DNA of 41,562 bases from Thermoleophilia bacterium (GTDB lineage Bacteria; Actinomycetota; Thermoleophilia; Gaiellales; Gaiellaceae). This document shows, piece by piece, positions 15,425-25,100 of the stretch. The notes beneath the pieces are model-generated. The model was not told the origin of the DNA. It did no database searches and was given only the letters and a program-made list of their open reading frames with translations. The stretch covers positions 1 to 41,562 of the forward strand of contig JACVRR010000008.1 of the NCBI GenBank assembly GCA_014534345.1, written 5' to 3'. A program made the translations under genes and the position numbers. Numbering within the stretch: the stretch's first letter is position 1; every line of letters begins with the position of its first letter.

Positions 15425-16852
15425 GTGGCCAAGAACGCCGTCGTCATCGGATCGGGGCCGAACGGGCTCGCCGCTGCGATCACGCTCGCGCGCGCCGGGC
15501 TCGAGGTCGAGGTGCTCGAGGCCGCAGGCACGCCCGGCGGGGGCGTCCGCACCGCCGAGCTGACCGCGCCCGGTTTCCGGCACGACGTCTGCTCCGCGAT
15601 CCACCCGCTCGCGCTCGGCTCGCCGTTCTTCCGCACGGTCGACCTGGGCGTCGAGTGGGTCCAGTCCCCCGCCGCGGTTGCCCACCCGCTCGACGACGGC
15701 AGCGCGGTCACGCTCGAGGCCACCGTCGCGGACACGGCCGCCGCGCTCGGGGCCGACGAGCGGGCCTACCGGCGGCTGTTCGGGCCGCTCGTCCGCGCCT
15801 GGCCGGAGATCGAGCCGGTACTCCTCGGCCCGTACCCGTTCTCACCGCGCACCGCGCTCGCCCTCGCCGGGCGCCTCGGGCTCATCCCGGCCGCCCGTAC
15901 CGCGCTCGCCGCGCTCGGCGACGCGAGGTCGCTGCTCGACGCGACCTTCGCCACCCCGCGGGCGCGCGCCTTCTTCGCCGGGCACACGGGCCACTCGCTG
16001 CTGCCGCAGGAGAGGCGGCCGAGCGCCGGGTTCGGCCTCGCGCTCGTCGCGCTCGGCCACGTCTTCGGCTGGCCGTTCCCGCGCGGCGGCGCCCAGGCGA
16101 TCGCCGACGGGCTCGTCGTCGAGCTCCAGCGGCTCGGAGGCGCCGTCCGGACCGGGACGCTCGTCGACGAGCTGCCCCGCGCCGACCTGGTGCTCGCCGA
16201 CGTCGCGCCGCGCGAGCTCGCCAGGCTCGCGCGCGGCCGCCTCCCAGCGCGCTACGAGCGCGCGCTGTGGCGCTTCCGCCACGGCCCCGGGGCGTTCAAG
16301 GTCGACTGGGCGCTGTCGGGGCCGATCCCCTGGCGGGCCGCCGAGTGCGCTCGGGCGGCGACCGTGCACGTCGGCGGGACGGCCGAGGAGATCGCCGACG
16401 CCGAGCGGGCCGCTTGGAACGGGCGGCCGCCCGAACGCCCCTTCGTGCTGCTCGCCCAGCAGACGCTCTTCGACCCGAGCCGCGCGCCCGCCGGCGGCCA
16501 CACCGCCTGGGCGTACTGTCACGTCCCCAACGGGTCGACGGCCGACCTGACCGATGCGATCGAGACGCAGATCGAGCGATTCGCGCCCGGCTTCCGCGAG
16601 CTGATCCTCGCCCGTAGCGTCCTCCCGCCCGCGGGGCTCGAGCGGCACAACCGGAACCTCGTCGGCGGCGACATCAACGGCGGCGCGATGGACCTCGGCC
16701 AGCTGCTCTTCCGCCCGGTCGCGCGGGCCGTCCCCTACCGGACGCCGCTCCGCGGCGTCTACCTCTGCTCGGCGTCGACCCCTCCCGGCGGCGGCGTCCA
16801 CGGCATGTGCGGCCACTCCGCCGCGCTCGCCGCCCTGCGCGACCTGGGCTGA
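15425..16852 (+). CDS. Phytoene-dehydrogenase-like NAD(P)/FAD oxidoreductase
   Basis: 475 aa. The N-terminal dinucleotide fold is plain: 'AVVIGSGPNGLAAAITLARA', then 'VEVLEAAGTPGGGVRT' for the FAD ribose and 'LTAPGFRHDVCSAIHPLALG'. The C-terminal FAD motif 'SASTPPGGGVHGMCGHSAAL' is typical of COG1233, which includes CrtI carotenoid desaturases and many unassigned oxidoreductases. The middle segment 'FGWPFPRGGAQAIADGLVVE' matches the PxGG region of that family. No carotenoid genes are adjacent, so I do not call it CrtI. It is probably monocistronic, with 43 bases before the next gene. Confidence 0.85.
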   Translation: MAKNAVVIGSGPNGLAAAITLARAGLEVEVLEAAGTPGGGVRTAELTAPGFRHDVCSAIHPLALGSPFFRTVDLGVEWVQSPAAVAHPLDDGSAVTLEATVADTAAALGADERAYRRLFGPLVRAWPEIEPVLLGPYPFSPRTALALAGRLGLIPAARTALAALGDARSLLDATFATPRARAFFAGHTGHSLLPQERRPSAGFGLALVALGHVFGWPFPRGGAQAIADGLVVELQRLGGAVRTGTLVDELPRADLVLADVAPRELARLARGRLPARYERALWRFRHGPGAFKVDWALSGPIPWRAAECARAATVHVGGTAEEIADAERAAWNGRPPERPFVLLAQQTLFDPSRAPAGGHTAWAYCHVPNGSTADLTDAIETQIERFAPGFRELILARSVLPPAGLERHNRNLVGGDINGGAMDLGQLLFRPVARAVPYRTPLRGVYLCSASTPPGGGVHGMCGHSAALAALRDLG

Positions 16853-16883
16853 GCCCCTCCTGTTCCGCGCGGACGGGGCGGCC

Positions 16884-16889
16884 TACACT
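16884..16889 (+). promoter_or_regulatory. -10 box TACACT of cyclase-ATPase gene 1
   Basis: TACACT, six bases, GTG 16896. Spacing and hexamer are identical to the box before the paralogous gene at 22108, which supports both start calls. Confidence 0.65.
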
Positions 16890-16895
16890 CAGCGG

Positions 16896-19800
16896 GTGGC
16901 GATCTGCGCCCGGTGCCGCGCGGCGAACTCGAAGGACGCTCGCTTCTGCCACGCCTGCGGTGCCCCGCTGGCCCGGCCGGTGGCGGAGGAGCGCAAGGTC
17001 GTGACCGTCGTGTTCGTCGACCTCGTCGGCTTCACCTCGCGCGCCGAGCGACTCGATCCCGAGCACGTCCGCCGGCTGCTCGTCCCGTACCACGCGAGCG
17101 CGCGCGCGGAGCTCGAGCGCTTCGGCGGGACGGTCGAGAAGTTCATCGGCGATGCCGTGATGGCGGTGTTCGGCGCCCCCGCCGTCCACGAGGACGACCC
17201 CGAGCGCGCCGTCCGGGCCGCGCTCGCGATCCGCGACGCCGTCGTCGAGGAGCGGGCGCTCCAGGTGCGGATCGGCGTGACGACGGGCGAGACGCTCGTT
17301 GCGGTCGGCGCGCGGGCGGAGACCGGCGAGGCGATGGTCGCCGGCGACGTGGTCAACACCGCGGCGCGCCTGCAGGCGGGGGCGGCGGTGAACGGCGTCC
17401 TCGTCGACGAGGCGACCTTCCGGGCGACCGAGGGGTCGATCCGCTACCGCGAGCACGAGCCCGTCGCGGCGCGCGGCAAGAGCACGAAGGTCCGCGTCTG
17501 GGAGGCGCTCGAGCCGCGAGCCCAGCTCGGCCTCGACCCGCGGCGCGCCGCGCGCGCGCCGCTGATCGGGCGCGAGGGCGACCTCGCGCAGCTGGTGGGC
17601 GCGCTCGCCCGCGCCCGCTCCCGGCGCGAGCCGGAGCTGGTCACGATCGTCGGGGTTCCCGGGATCGGCAAGAGCCGGATGGTGCTGGAGCTGGCGAAGC
17701 GGATCGACGCCGAGCCCGACCTGGTCACCTGGCGCCTCGGCCGGTCGCTTCCCTACGGCGACGGCGTCTCGTTCTGGGCGCTGTCCGAGATGGTCAAGGC
17801 GGAGGCGGGCATCGTCGAGACCGACCCCCCCGAGGAGGCGGAGGCGAAGCTGGCGACCGCGCTCGCCTCGCTCCCACTCGACGATCTCGACTGGGTGCAG
17901 CGCCACCTCCGGCCGCTCGTCGGGCTCGCGCCGGGCGACGGGCACGGGAGCGAAGGAGGGCGGAGCGAGGCGTTCGCCGCCTGGCGCCGGTTCTTCGAGG
18001 CGCTGGCCGAGCAGCGGCCCACCGTGCTCGTCTTCGAGGATCTCCACTGGGCGGACGAGGGACTCCTCGAGTTCGTCGACCACCTGATCGACTGGGCGGT
18101 CGGCGTCCCGCTGCTGGTGCTGGCCACGGCGCGGCCGGAGCTGTACTCGCGCCGCCCCGACTGGGGCGCCGGGCGGGCGAATGCGAGCACGCTCGCGCTG
18201 TCGCCGCTGTCGGAGAGCGAGAGCGCCGACCTCGTCGCGGCGCTGAGCGGCGGCGGGGCCCTTCCGCCCGACCTGCTGCGCATCCTGCTCGACAACGCCG
18301 GCGGCAACCCGCTCTACGCCGAGGAGTTCGTGCGGCTCGCCTCCGACCAGCCGCTGGTGGGCGGTGCGCCCGTGCCGGCGACCGTCCAGGGCATCATCGC
18401 GGCCCGCCTCGACACGCTCGCCCCCGAGGAGAAGTCGCTCCTGCAGGACGCCGCCGTCCTCGGACGCGTCTTCTGGACGGGTGGTGTCGCCGGCGTCGCC
18501 GCGAGCGAACGGTGGTCTGTGGAGGACGTCATGCGGCGGCTCGAGCGCAGGGAGTTCGTCACCCGCCGCCGCCGGTCGGCGGTGCCCGGCGAGACGGAGT
18601 ACGCGTTTGGGCACGTGCTCGTCCGGGACGTCGCGTATGCCCAGATCCCCCACGCGCAGCGGGCCGGCAAGCACCGGCGCGCGGCGGAGTGGATCGAGTC
18701 GGTCCTGGCAGACCGGATCGAGCAGAACGTCGAGATGCTCGCGTACCACTACCGCTCGGCGCTCGAGTTCGCGACTGCGGCGAGGCAGGAGACGGACGAG
18801 CTGACCGAGCGGTTGCGCCGGGCGCTCCGTGACGCGGGCGACCGCGCGGCTGCCCTGCACTCGTGGCCGGCCGCCGCGCGGTTCTACGCCGAGGCGCTGA
18901 CGGTGTGGCCTGCCGACCGCGAGCGTGCGCGCCTGCTGCTCGAGCACGGCCGGGCGCTCTTCCGGGCGGAGGACCGAGGGGAGGAGGAGCTCGAGGCGGC
19001 GCTGACCGCGCTGCTGGAGCAGGGCGACCTGTCGCTTGCCGCGGAGGCCGAGCTGCTGCTCGGCGGCCTCCGCTTTCGCCACGGCGGCCGCGACGAGGCG
19101 CTGGCGCGCTTCCACCGGGCGCTCGCCCTCGTGGAGGACACCCCGCTCTCTCCGTCCAAGGCGCGTGTCTTCAGCACGCTGTCGGCCTTCCACATGGTCG
19201 AGCTCGAGGCCGAGGAGGCGATTCGCTACGGCCGCGAGGCGCTGCGCATGGCGCAGGAGCTCGGCCTCGCCGAGGTCGAGGCGTCCGCGCTCAACAACGT
19301 CGGCTTCAGCCGGGCGACGCTCGGCGACGCCGGCGGTGTGCAGGACCTCGAGCGAAGCGTCGAGATCGCCGCCGTGGCGAACTCGCCCGAGGTCATCCGG
19401 GCCTACCTGAACCTCGGGACGAGCCTGGCCGACCTCGGTGACCTGCGGCGGATGGTCGAGGTCCAGTCAGAGGCGAGCAAGGCGGCGGAGCGGTTCGGGG
19501 ACGCAGCCGCGAGGCATATGGTCGCGGCCGAGCGGCTGTGGGCCGACTACTGGCGCGGCGCCTGGGACCCGGCGGCGGCCCTCGCCGAGGAGCTGCTCGC
19601 CGCGATGGAGGCGGGAGCGCCGCGCCTGTACTTCGAGCCGTCGGCTCGCCTCGTCCGCGCGTGGCTCGCGCTCGCTCGCGGGCCGCTCGAGCAGGCGCTC
19701 GACGACCTGGCGATCCTCGTCGAGTTCGTCCGGGAAGCGAACTTCGTGCAGGCGCTCTTTCCCGCGCTGGCGCTGCGCGCGCACGTCCTCGCCGCCGTGG

Positions 19801-20210
19801 ACCGGCCGGACGACGCGTGGCAGCAGGCGGACGAGCTGCTCCGCGTCTGGCGCGAGAGCGGCGTCAACGGGTGCTCGTACTGGACGGCCGATCTGGCGTT
19901 CGCCGTGTCGCGTCTCGGCCGGAACGACGACCTCCTCCAGCCGCTGCTGGCCGCGCCGCGAACGCGCTGGACGGAGGCTGCGCAGGCGCTCGCCGACCGC
20001 GAGCCGGCGCGCGCGGCGGGGATGTACGCGGAGATCGGCAGCCTGCCCGACGAAGCGCACGCGCGGCTGCTCGCGGCCGACCGGCTGCTCGCGCGCGACC
20101 GGAGCGACGAGGCGCGCGCCGAGCTCGACGCGGCGCTCGCGTTCTACCGTCGGGTCGGCGCCGCGCGCTACGTCGCCGAGGCGGAGGGGTTGCTGGCGAT
20201 CGCCGTCTAG
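16896..20210 (+). CDS. Zinc ribbon / class III nucleotidyl cyclase / ATPase / TPR protein 1
   Basis: 1104 aa. Residues 1-25 form a zinc ribbon (Cys4, Cys7, Cys18, Cys21). Residues 35-205 are a class III cyclase domain with both metal aspartates (Asp42 in 'VVFVDLVGFTS', Asp86 in 'VEKFIGDAVMAVFG'), a purine-contacting lysine (Lys82) and the transition-state pair Asn154/Arg158 ('GDVVNTAARLQ'), so it should be active as a homodimer. An AAA/STAND ATPase follows (Walker A GVPGIGKS 253-260, Walker B 'TVLVFEDLHWAD'), then a long helical TPR-like region. Such proteins are thought to make cAMP in response to signals sensed by the TPR part. It ends directly at the stop of the next gene on the other strand. 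Confidence 0.9.
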   Translation: MAICARCRAANSKDARFCHACGAPLARPVAEERKVVTVVFVDLVGFTSRAERLDPEHVRRLLVPYHASARAELERFGGTVEKFIGDAVMAVFGAPAVHEDDPERAVRAALAIRDAVVEERALQVRIGVTTGETLVAVGARAETGEAMVAGDVVNTAARLQAGAAVNGVLVDEATFRATEGSIRYREHEPVAARGKSTKVRVWEALEPRAQLGLDPRRAARAPLIGREGDLAQLVGALARARSRREPELVTIVGVPGIGKSRMVLELAKRIDAEPDLVTWRLGRSLPYGDGVSFWALSEMVKAEAGIVETDPPEEAEAKLATALASLPLDDLDWVQRHLRPLVGLAPGDGHGSEGGRSEAFAAWRRFFEALAEQRPTVLVFEDLHWADEGLLEFVDHLIDWAVGVPLLVLATARPELYSRRPDWGAGRANASTLALSPLSESESADLVAALSGGGALPPDLLRILLDNAGGNPLYAEEFVRLASDQPLVGGAPVPATVQGIIAARLDTLAPEEKSLLQDAAVLGRVFWTGGVAGVAASERWSVEDVMRRLERREFVTRRRRSAVPGETEYAFGHVLVRDVAYAQIPHAQRAGKHRRAAEWIESVLADRIEQNVEMLAYHYRSALEFATAARQETDELTERLRRALRDAGDRAAALHSWPAAARFYAEALTVWPADRERARLLLEHGRALFRAEDRGEEELEAALTALLEQGDLSLAAEAELLLGGLRFRHGGRDEALARFHRALALVEDTPLSPSKARVFSTLSAFHMVELEAEEAIRYGREALRMAQELGLAEVEASALNNVGFSRATLGDAGGVQDLERSVEIAAVANSPEVIRAYLNLGTSLADLGDLRRMVEVQSEASKAAERFGDAAARHMVAAERLWADYWRGAWDPAAALAEELLAAMEAGAPRLYFEPSARLVRAWLALARGPLEQALDDLAILVEFVREANFVQALFPALALRAHVLAAVDRPDDAWQQADELLRVWRESGVNGCSYWTADLAFAVSRLGRNDDLLQPLLAAPRTRWTEAAQALADREPARAAGMYAEIGSLPDEAHARLLAADRLLARDRSDEARAELDAALAFYRRVGAARYVAEAEGLLAIAV

Positions 20211-20564
20211 CTACTCGGCTTCGGCTTCGGCCTCCGGCTCTGGCCCGCGGAAGTCGGCCCCGGGCTCGCCTTCCAGCCTCCTGGCGTGATCGAACGCCGG
20301 CGCCGCCTCGTCGACGGTCAGCAGCTTCCGGTATCTCGCGCCCCACTTGACGACCAGTGCCTTCCTGCAGACGGGATCCCGGTCCAGGTCGCGCACGAGC
20401 GCCCGGGCGACGTTCGCGTCGGCGTCGAAGTAGAGCTCGACGAGCGTTGCTCCGCACGACCCGAGGTCGGCTACCAGCTCGTCGCGGCAGCCGCGCGGGT
20501 CCTCGCGACACCGCCTCCCCGCCGGCGTGGACGCGGTCGAGAAACTGAACCAGGCGTAGGGCAT
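20211..20564 (-). CDS. Unknown small protein
   Basis: 117 aa from ATG 20564, with AGAGGAGG six bases upstream, a strong signal. The first ~90 residues look like a compact alpha/beta domain ('MPYAWFSFSTASTPAG', 'CGATLVELYFDADANVARAL', 'CRKALVVKWGARYRKLLTVD'), reminiscent of small ferredoxin-like dimeric barrel proteins (GYD type). Four cysteines lie at spaced positions. The C-terminus is an acidic EAEAEAE tail. No family recognised. It lies between the two cyclase paralogues, heading a block of three minus-strand genes. Confidence 0.65.
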   Translation of the reverse strand: MPYAWFSFSTASTPAGRRCREDPRGCRDELVADLGSCGATLVELYFDADANVARALVRDLDRDPVCRKALVVKWGARYRKLLTVDEAAPAFDHARRLEGEPGADFRGPEPEAEAEAE

Positions 20565-20645
20565 CCGCAGCCTCCTCTGTGCGACGTCGGGGCGATCATC
20601 CTCCAGCGCGGACGCCGGGGCAAGGGACCGCCGTTCAGCGGGCGG

Positions 20646-21200
20646 CTACGCGCGCGACGACGCCTTGTACGCGCGCTTTGCCGCCTGGTACTCCTCGAGC
20701 GCCTCGACGGAATCGACGTCCCCGAGCGTCGGACGGTCGGGCACGAGCGGCTCCGCCGCCGCGACGCCGAACCGCCTGGCCAGCACCGAGCCGAGCGCCT
20801 TCACCTTCATCTCGCCGAAGCCGGGCAGCGCCTCGATCCGCCGGCGCAGCTCGTCGGCGCTCCCGGCGTCGGCCCACAGCCGCCGCGCGTCGCCGTCGAG
20901 CTCGACCGCGACGTGGACGGCGAGCTCCTGCACGCGCCGCGCCATCGCGCCGGGGAAGCGGTGGATCGCCGGCCTCTGCCGGAACGCCTCCTCCAGCCGG
21001 TCCGGCTCGACGGCGGCGAGCTCGCGCGGATCGAGCGTGCCCAGCCGCTGCTGCAGCTTCAGCGGACCCGCGAACGCCGTCGGCACGGACACCTGCTGGT
21101 CGAGCGCGAACCCGACGAGCAGCGCGAACGGGTCGCGCGCGAGCAGCTCGTTCGCCTCGTCGTCGTGCGTGAAGCACAGGCGGTCGGAGTCGCCGGCCAC
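20646..21200 (-). CDS. HhH-GPD-type base excision DNA repair protein
   Basis: 184 aa from GTG 21200, preceded by TAGCAT at an 8-base distance. The N-terminal part ('DDEANELLARDPFALLVGFA' then 'LDQQVSVPTAFAGPLKLQQR') and the helix-hairpin-helix 'LPGFGEMKVKALGSVLARRF' match a compact HhH-GPD family common in Actinobacteria. The conserved 'TLGDVDSVEALEEYQAAKRA' closes the domain. Family members resemble DNA glycosylases without the iron-sulfur cluster. Its substrate is not established, and I cannot confirm the catalytic aspartate from sequence alone. Confidence 0.82.
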   Translation of the reverse strand: MAGDSDRLCFTHDDEANELLARDPFALLVGFALDQQVSVPTAFAGPLKLQQRLGTLDPRELAAVEPDRLEEAFRQRPAIHRFPGAMARRVQELAVHVAVELDGDARRLWADAGSADELRRRIEALPGFGEMKVKALGSVLARRFGVAAAEPLVPDRPTLGDVDSVEALEEYQAAKRAYKASSRA

Positions 21201-21208
21201 GTGCGCGG

Positions 21209-21214
21209 ATGCTA
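21209..21214 (-). promoter_or_regulatory. -10 box TAGCAT of the HhH-GPD gene
   Basis: On the minus strand TAGCAT is followed by eight bases and GTG 21200. It overlaps the 3' end of the DUF1028 gene upstream. Confidence 0.45.
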
Positions 21215-22051
21215 CTCGTGCGCCGCGAGCGCGGCGACTGCGGCCCAGGCGCCTTGCCAGCGGGGCTCGACCGCGACCAGGTGCTCCAGCCGGCGGCGCG
21301 CCTCCTCGAGGTCGCCGGCTCGCGCCGCCGCGGAGACCGCGAACCAGGCGAGGTCCGCCTCGCCGACGCCTGCCGAGCGAGCGGCCGCGAGCTCCTCGTC
21401 GGGGAGGTCGCCGGAGTGCGAGCCCAGGCGCCGGTACGCCTCCTCGAGGTCGAGGAGGCGCCGCAGTTCCTCGAGCGGCTCGGGATGGTCGTCCACCCGG
21501 AGATCGACCACCTCCGCATCCCACGGCGCGCCGGTGCGCTCGCCGCCGACGACGAGCAGCGCCGCCGTCCGTCGCCCGCGAAAGTCGCCCCCCGCGGCCT
21601 CGGCCGCGTCGAGCGCGGCGAGCAGGCGGCGCGCGAGCGTCCCCTCCGCGGCCGTGAAGGCCTCCGCCATCGCGGGCCACACCTCCGCGCTCCGCATCAT
21701 GTTCGCCTGGGCGCTGAAGCCCTCGCCGGCGACGTGTCCGGCCTCGGGGATGCAGCCTGCGCCCGTATGGGTGGCCACCTGCCCCTCCGCGTCGACGATC
21801 GCGACCTGCCGCACCTCGGCGAGCGCGTCGGCCGCGAGGAGGCCGCGGAGCGCCTCGTCGGGCGCGCGGCCCGCGTCGAGCAGCGCCAGGCCGAGCGGGC
21901 CGTAGCTGCGCTCGCTGACGGACTGGGTCGCGACCGCGCCGACGCCGGCCAACGCCCACGGGACGGTCCGGCCGACGGCGAACGCCTTCGTCTGCACGCC
22001 GACGCCGAGCTGGCCCGTCTCGGCGTCGCGGGCGACGAGCGAGTAGGTCAC
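21212..22051 (-). CDS. DUF1028 protein
   Basis: 279 aa from GTG 22051. It matches DUF1028 (Ntn-hydrolase-like fold): 'TYSLVARDAETGQLGVGVQT', 'KAFAVGRTVPWALAGVGAVA', 'TQSVSERSYGPLGLALLDAG', 'GEGFSAQANMMRSAEVWPAM' and 'GDFRGRRTAALLVVGGE'. The C-terminal ~90 residues add a helical TPR-like segment, common in this family. The biochemical role is unknown; the fold suggests an autoprocessed hydrolase, but a nucleophile is not obvious. It ends 12 bases before the HhH-GPD start and is divergent from cyclase gene 2, with only 56 bases between the start codons. Confidence 0.85.
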   Translation of the reverse strand: MTYSLVARDAETGQLGVGVQTKAFAVGRTVPWALAGVGAVATQSVSERSYGPLGLALLDAGRAPDEALRGLLAADALAEVRQVAIVDAEGQVATHTGAGCIPEAGHVAGEGFSAQANMMRSAEVWPAMAEAFTAAEGTLARRLLAALDAAEAAGGDFRGRRTAALLVVGGERTGAPWDAEVVDLRVDDHPEPLEELRRLLDLEEAYRRLGSHSGDLPDEELAAARSAGVGEADLAWFAVSAAARAGDLEEARRRLEHLVAVEPRWQGAWAAVAALAAHE

Positions 22052-22059
22052 GGGTGCGG

Positions 22060-22065
22060 ATCGTA
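22060..22065 (-). promoter_or_regulatory. -10 box TACGAT of the DUF1028 gene
   Basis: On the minus strand TACGAT is followed by eight bases and GTG 22051. It lies back-to-back with the TACACT box of the divergent cyclase gene, 30 bp away. Confidence 0.45.
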
Positions 22066-22095
22066 CGCGCGCTGGATTCGTCGAAAACAGCCACC

Positions 22096-22101
22096 TACAC
22101 T
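22096..22101 (+). promoter_or_regulatory. -10 box TACACT of cyclase-ATPase gene 2
   Basis: TACACT, six bases, GTG 22108: the same arrangement as before cyclase gene 1. Confidence 0.65.
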
Positions 22102-22107
22102 CCGGAC

Positions 22108-25100
22108 GTGGCTATCTGCGGCCACTGCGGAACGCCGACGCCCGACGACGCGCGCTACTGCCCCGCGTGCGGTGCCGCGGTCGCGGTCGCCCAGGGCCCG
22201 CCGCCCTCCACGTTCTCCCGCAAGACCGTCACCGCGCTGTTCGCCGACGTGACCAGCTCCACCGAGCTCGGCGAGCGGCTCGACCCCGAGACCCTGCGCC
22301 GCCTGCTGTTCCGCTACTTCGACGAGATGCGCGCGATCCTGGAGCGCCACGGCGGGACGGTGGAGAAGTACGCCGGCGACGCCGTGCTCGCGATCTTCGG
22401 CGTGCCGGTCGTCCACGAGGACGACGCGCTGCGCGCAGTCCGCGCCGCGCGCGAGATGCACGAGACGCTGCGGACGCTGAACGCCGAGCTCGAGCAGGCA
22501 TGGGGCGTTCGGCTCGAGGCGCGCATCGGCGTCAACACGGGCGAGGTCGTGACCAGCGACTCCCCCGACGGCACGATCACCACCGGCGACCCGATCAACG
22601 TCGCCGCGCGGCTGCAGCAGGCCGCCGAGCCGGGGGAGACGCTGCTCGGTAAGGAGACGTACCGGCTGGTGTCGCACGCGATCGAGGCGGGACCGCTGCA
22701 GGCCCTCCCCGTCAAGGGCAAGCGGAAGCCCGTGGAGCCCTGGCGGCTGGAGAAGGTCGTCAGCGGCGCGCCGCGCGTCCTCCGTCAGGAGTCGCCGCTC
22801 GTCGGGCGCGGCCGCGAGCGCGAGCGCCTGGAGGACGCGTTCCGGCGAACCGTCGCCGAGCGCAGCTGCCGCCTCGTCACCGTCGTCGGCAACGCGGGGC
22901 TGGGGAAGTCACGGCTCGTGCAGGAGACGATCGCTCGCCTGCCGCCAGACGTGTCGGTCGCGCACGGGTACTGCGTCGCGTACGGCGACGGAATCACGTT
23001 CTGGCCGCTGCGCGGGATCGTCCGCGCGCTCACCGCGACGGGTCCCGACGACGACGCGCAGGCGGTGCACGCCGCGCTCGGGCGCCTGCTCGCCGGTCGG
23101 GACGACGCCGACCGAATCGTCGCCGCGGTGAGCAGCGCGATCGGGCTGACGGGGACGAACGCTCGCAGCGAGGACGTGTTCTGGGCCGTCCGCAAGCTGC
23201 TCGAGACGGTCGCCGCCGACCGCCCGCTGGTGCTCGTGCTCGAGGATCTGCAGTGGGCGGACCCGACGCTGCTCGACCTGCTCGAGTACCTCGTCGGCTG
23301 GGTGCGTGACGTGCCGATCCTGCTGCTCTGCCTCACGCGCCCCGACCTGCTCGACGCGCGCCCCTCGTGGGCGACGGGGAGCGTCGCGGTGGAGGTGCTG
23401 ACCGTCGACCCGCTCGGGCAGCCGGAGGCGCGGGAGCTCGTCGCGAACCTGCTCGAGTCCGACGACGTCCCGCCGGAGGTGGCGGCCGTGGTCATGGACG
23501 CCGCCGAGGGGAATCCGCTGTTCGTCGAGGAGCTGCTGCGAATGCTGCTCGAGGACGGGACCCTCCGCCGGCAGGAGGGCGGATGGGAGCTCGCCGGCGA
23601 GATCGGGCGGCTCAACCTGCCGCCGACGATCAACGCCCTGCTGGCGGCGCGTCTTGACCGTCTCCCGCCCGCTGAGCGCGACCTCGTGCAGCGGGCGGCG
23701 GTGGTGGGCAAGCAGTTCTCCTGGTCGGCGGTCGCCCACCTTGCTCCACCCGGGTCGGCGGCGGACGTGGGCCGGCACCTGCAGGCGCTCGTCCGCCGCC
23801 GCCTCGTCGACCCGGACGATGCCGTGCGGGCGGCCGACGAGGACGTCTTCCGGTTCACGCACATCCTCGTGCGCGACACGGCGTACGGGTCGCTGCCGAA
23901 GCAGCAGCGCGCCGAGCTGCATGAGCGCTACGCCGACTGGCTGGAGCTCCAGATCGGCAGCCGGGTCAGCGAGTACGAGGAGATCCTCGGCTTCCACTTG
24001 GAGCAGGCGCACGACGCGCGCGCCGACCTCGGTCTGGCCGACGGCGCGACCGGCCGTCTGGCGGTGCGCGCGGCCGAGCTCTTCGTCTCGGCCGGGCGGC
24101 GGGCGCTCGCGCGCGGCGACATGCCGACCAGCGCCGACCTGCTGCGCCGCGCGACGGTGCTCCTGCGCAACGACGACGCGCGCCGTCTCGAGATCGCGCC
24201 CGAGCTCGCGATCGCGCTCATGGAGACGGGCGAGACGGCCCAGGCGGAGTCGGTGCTCGCGCACGCGGTCACGGCGGCGGAGGCGCTGTCGGACGAGCGG
24301 AGCGCGATGCACGCGCGGGTCGTCGACGCCGACCTGCGCTTCCGGACCGATCCGGCGCTGGCCGTGGAGCTCGCGCACCGCGTCGGCGGAGAAGCCGTCG
24401 CGACCTTCGCACGGCTGGGGAACGAGCTCGGCCTCGCCCGGGCGTGGCGGATCCTCGCGCAGACGCACCGCGAGCGCCGCCGCTGGGGAGCTGCCCAGGA
24501 GTTCCTCGAGCGCGCCCTCGTCCACGCCGAGCGCGCGGGCGACCCGCTCGAGATCGGCCGCATCCGCGGCCGGCTCGCGGGCGCGCTCTACAACGGGCCC
24601 GTTCCGGTCGAGGAGGCGATCGCCCAGTGCGAGCGGCTCCGCGCGGCGGCCCGTGACGATCGCTCCCTGGAGGCGAGCGTGACGCTCGTCCTCGCGGGCC
24701 TGTACGCGATGGACATGCAGTTCGAGCGTGCCCGCGAGCTGGCGGCGGCCGCGAGGGCGGTGTTCGAGGACCTCGGCGCGGTCCACTGGCTGGCGAACGT
24801 CCGCTGGATGTGCGGGATCGTCGAGCTGCGCGCCGGGGACGTCCGCGCGGCGGAGGAGCAGTTGCGATGGGTGCGGGAGGCGTTCGTCACGTCGGGCGAC
24901 CGGCGGCGAGAGCTCGAGGTCGCGTACGAGCTCGCCGAGGTGCTCGTGCGCCGGGGCGCCTACGAGGAGGCCGAGCGGCTGTTCCCGCTCACCGCCGAGA
25001 GCGCCGGGCGCGGCAACATCCGGACGGAGATCGTCGGGCTCCGGGTGCGGGCGCGCCTGCTCGCCGCCAGGGGATCGTTCGACGAGGCCGAACCGCTGGC

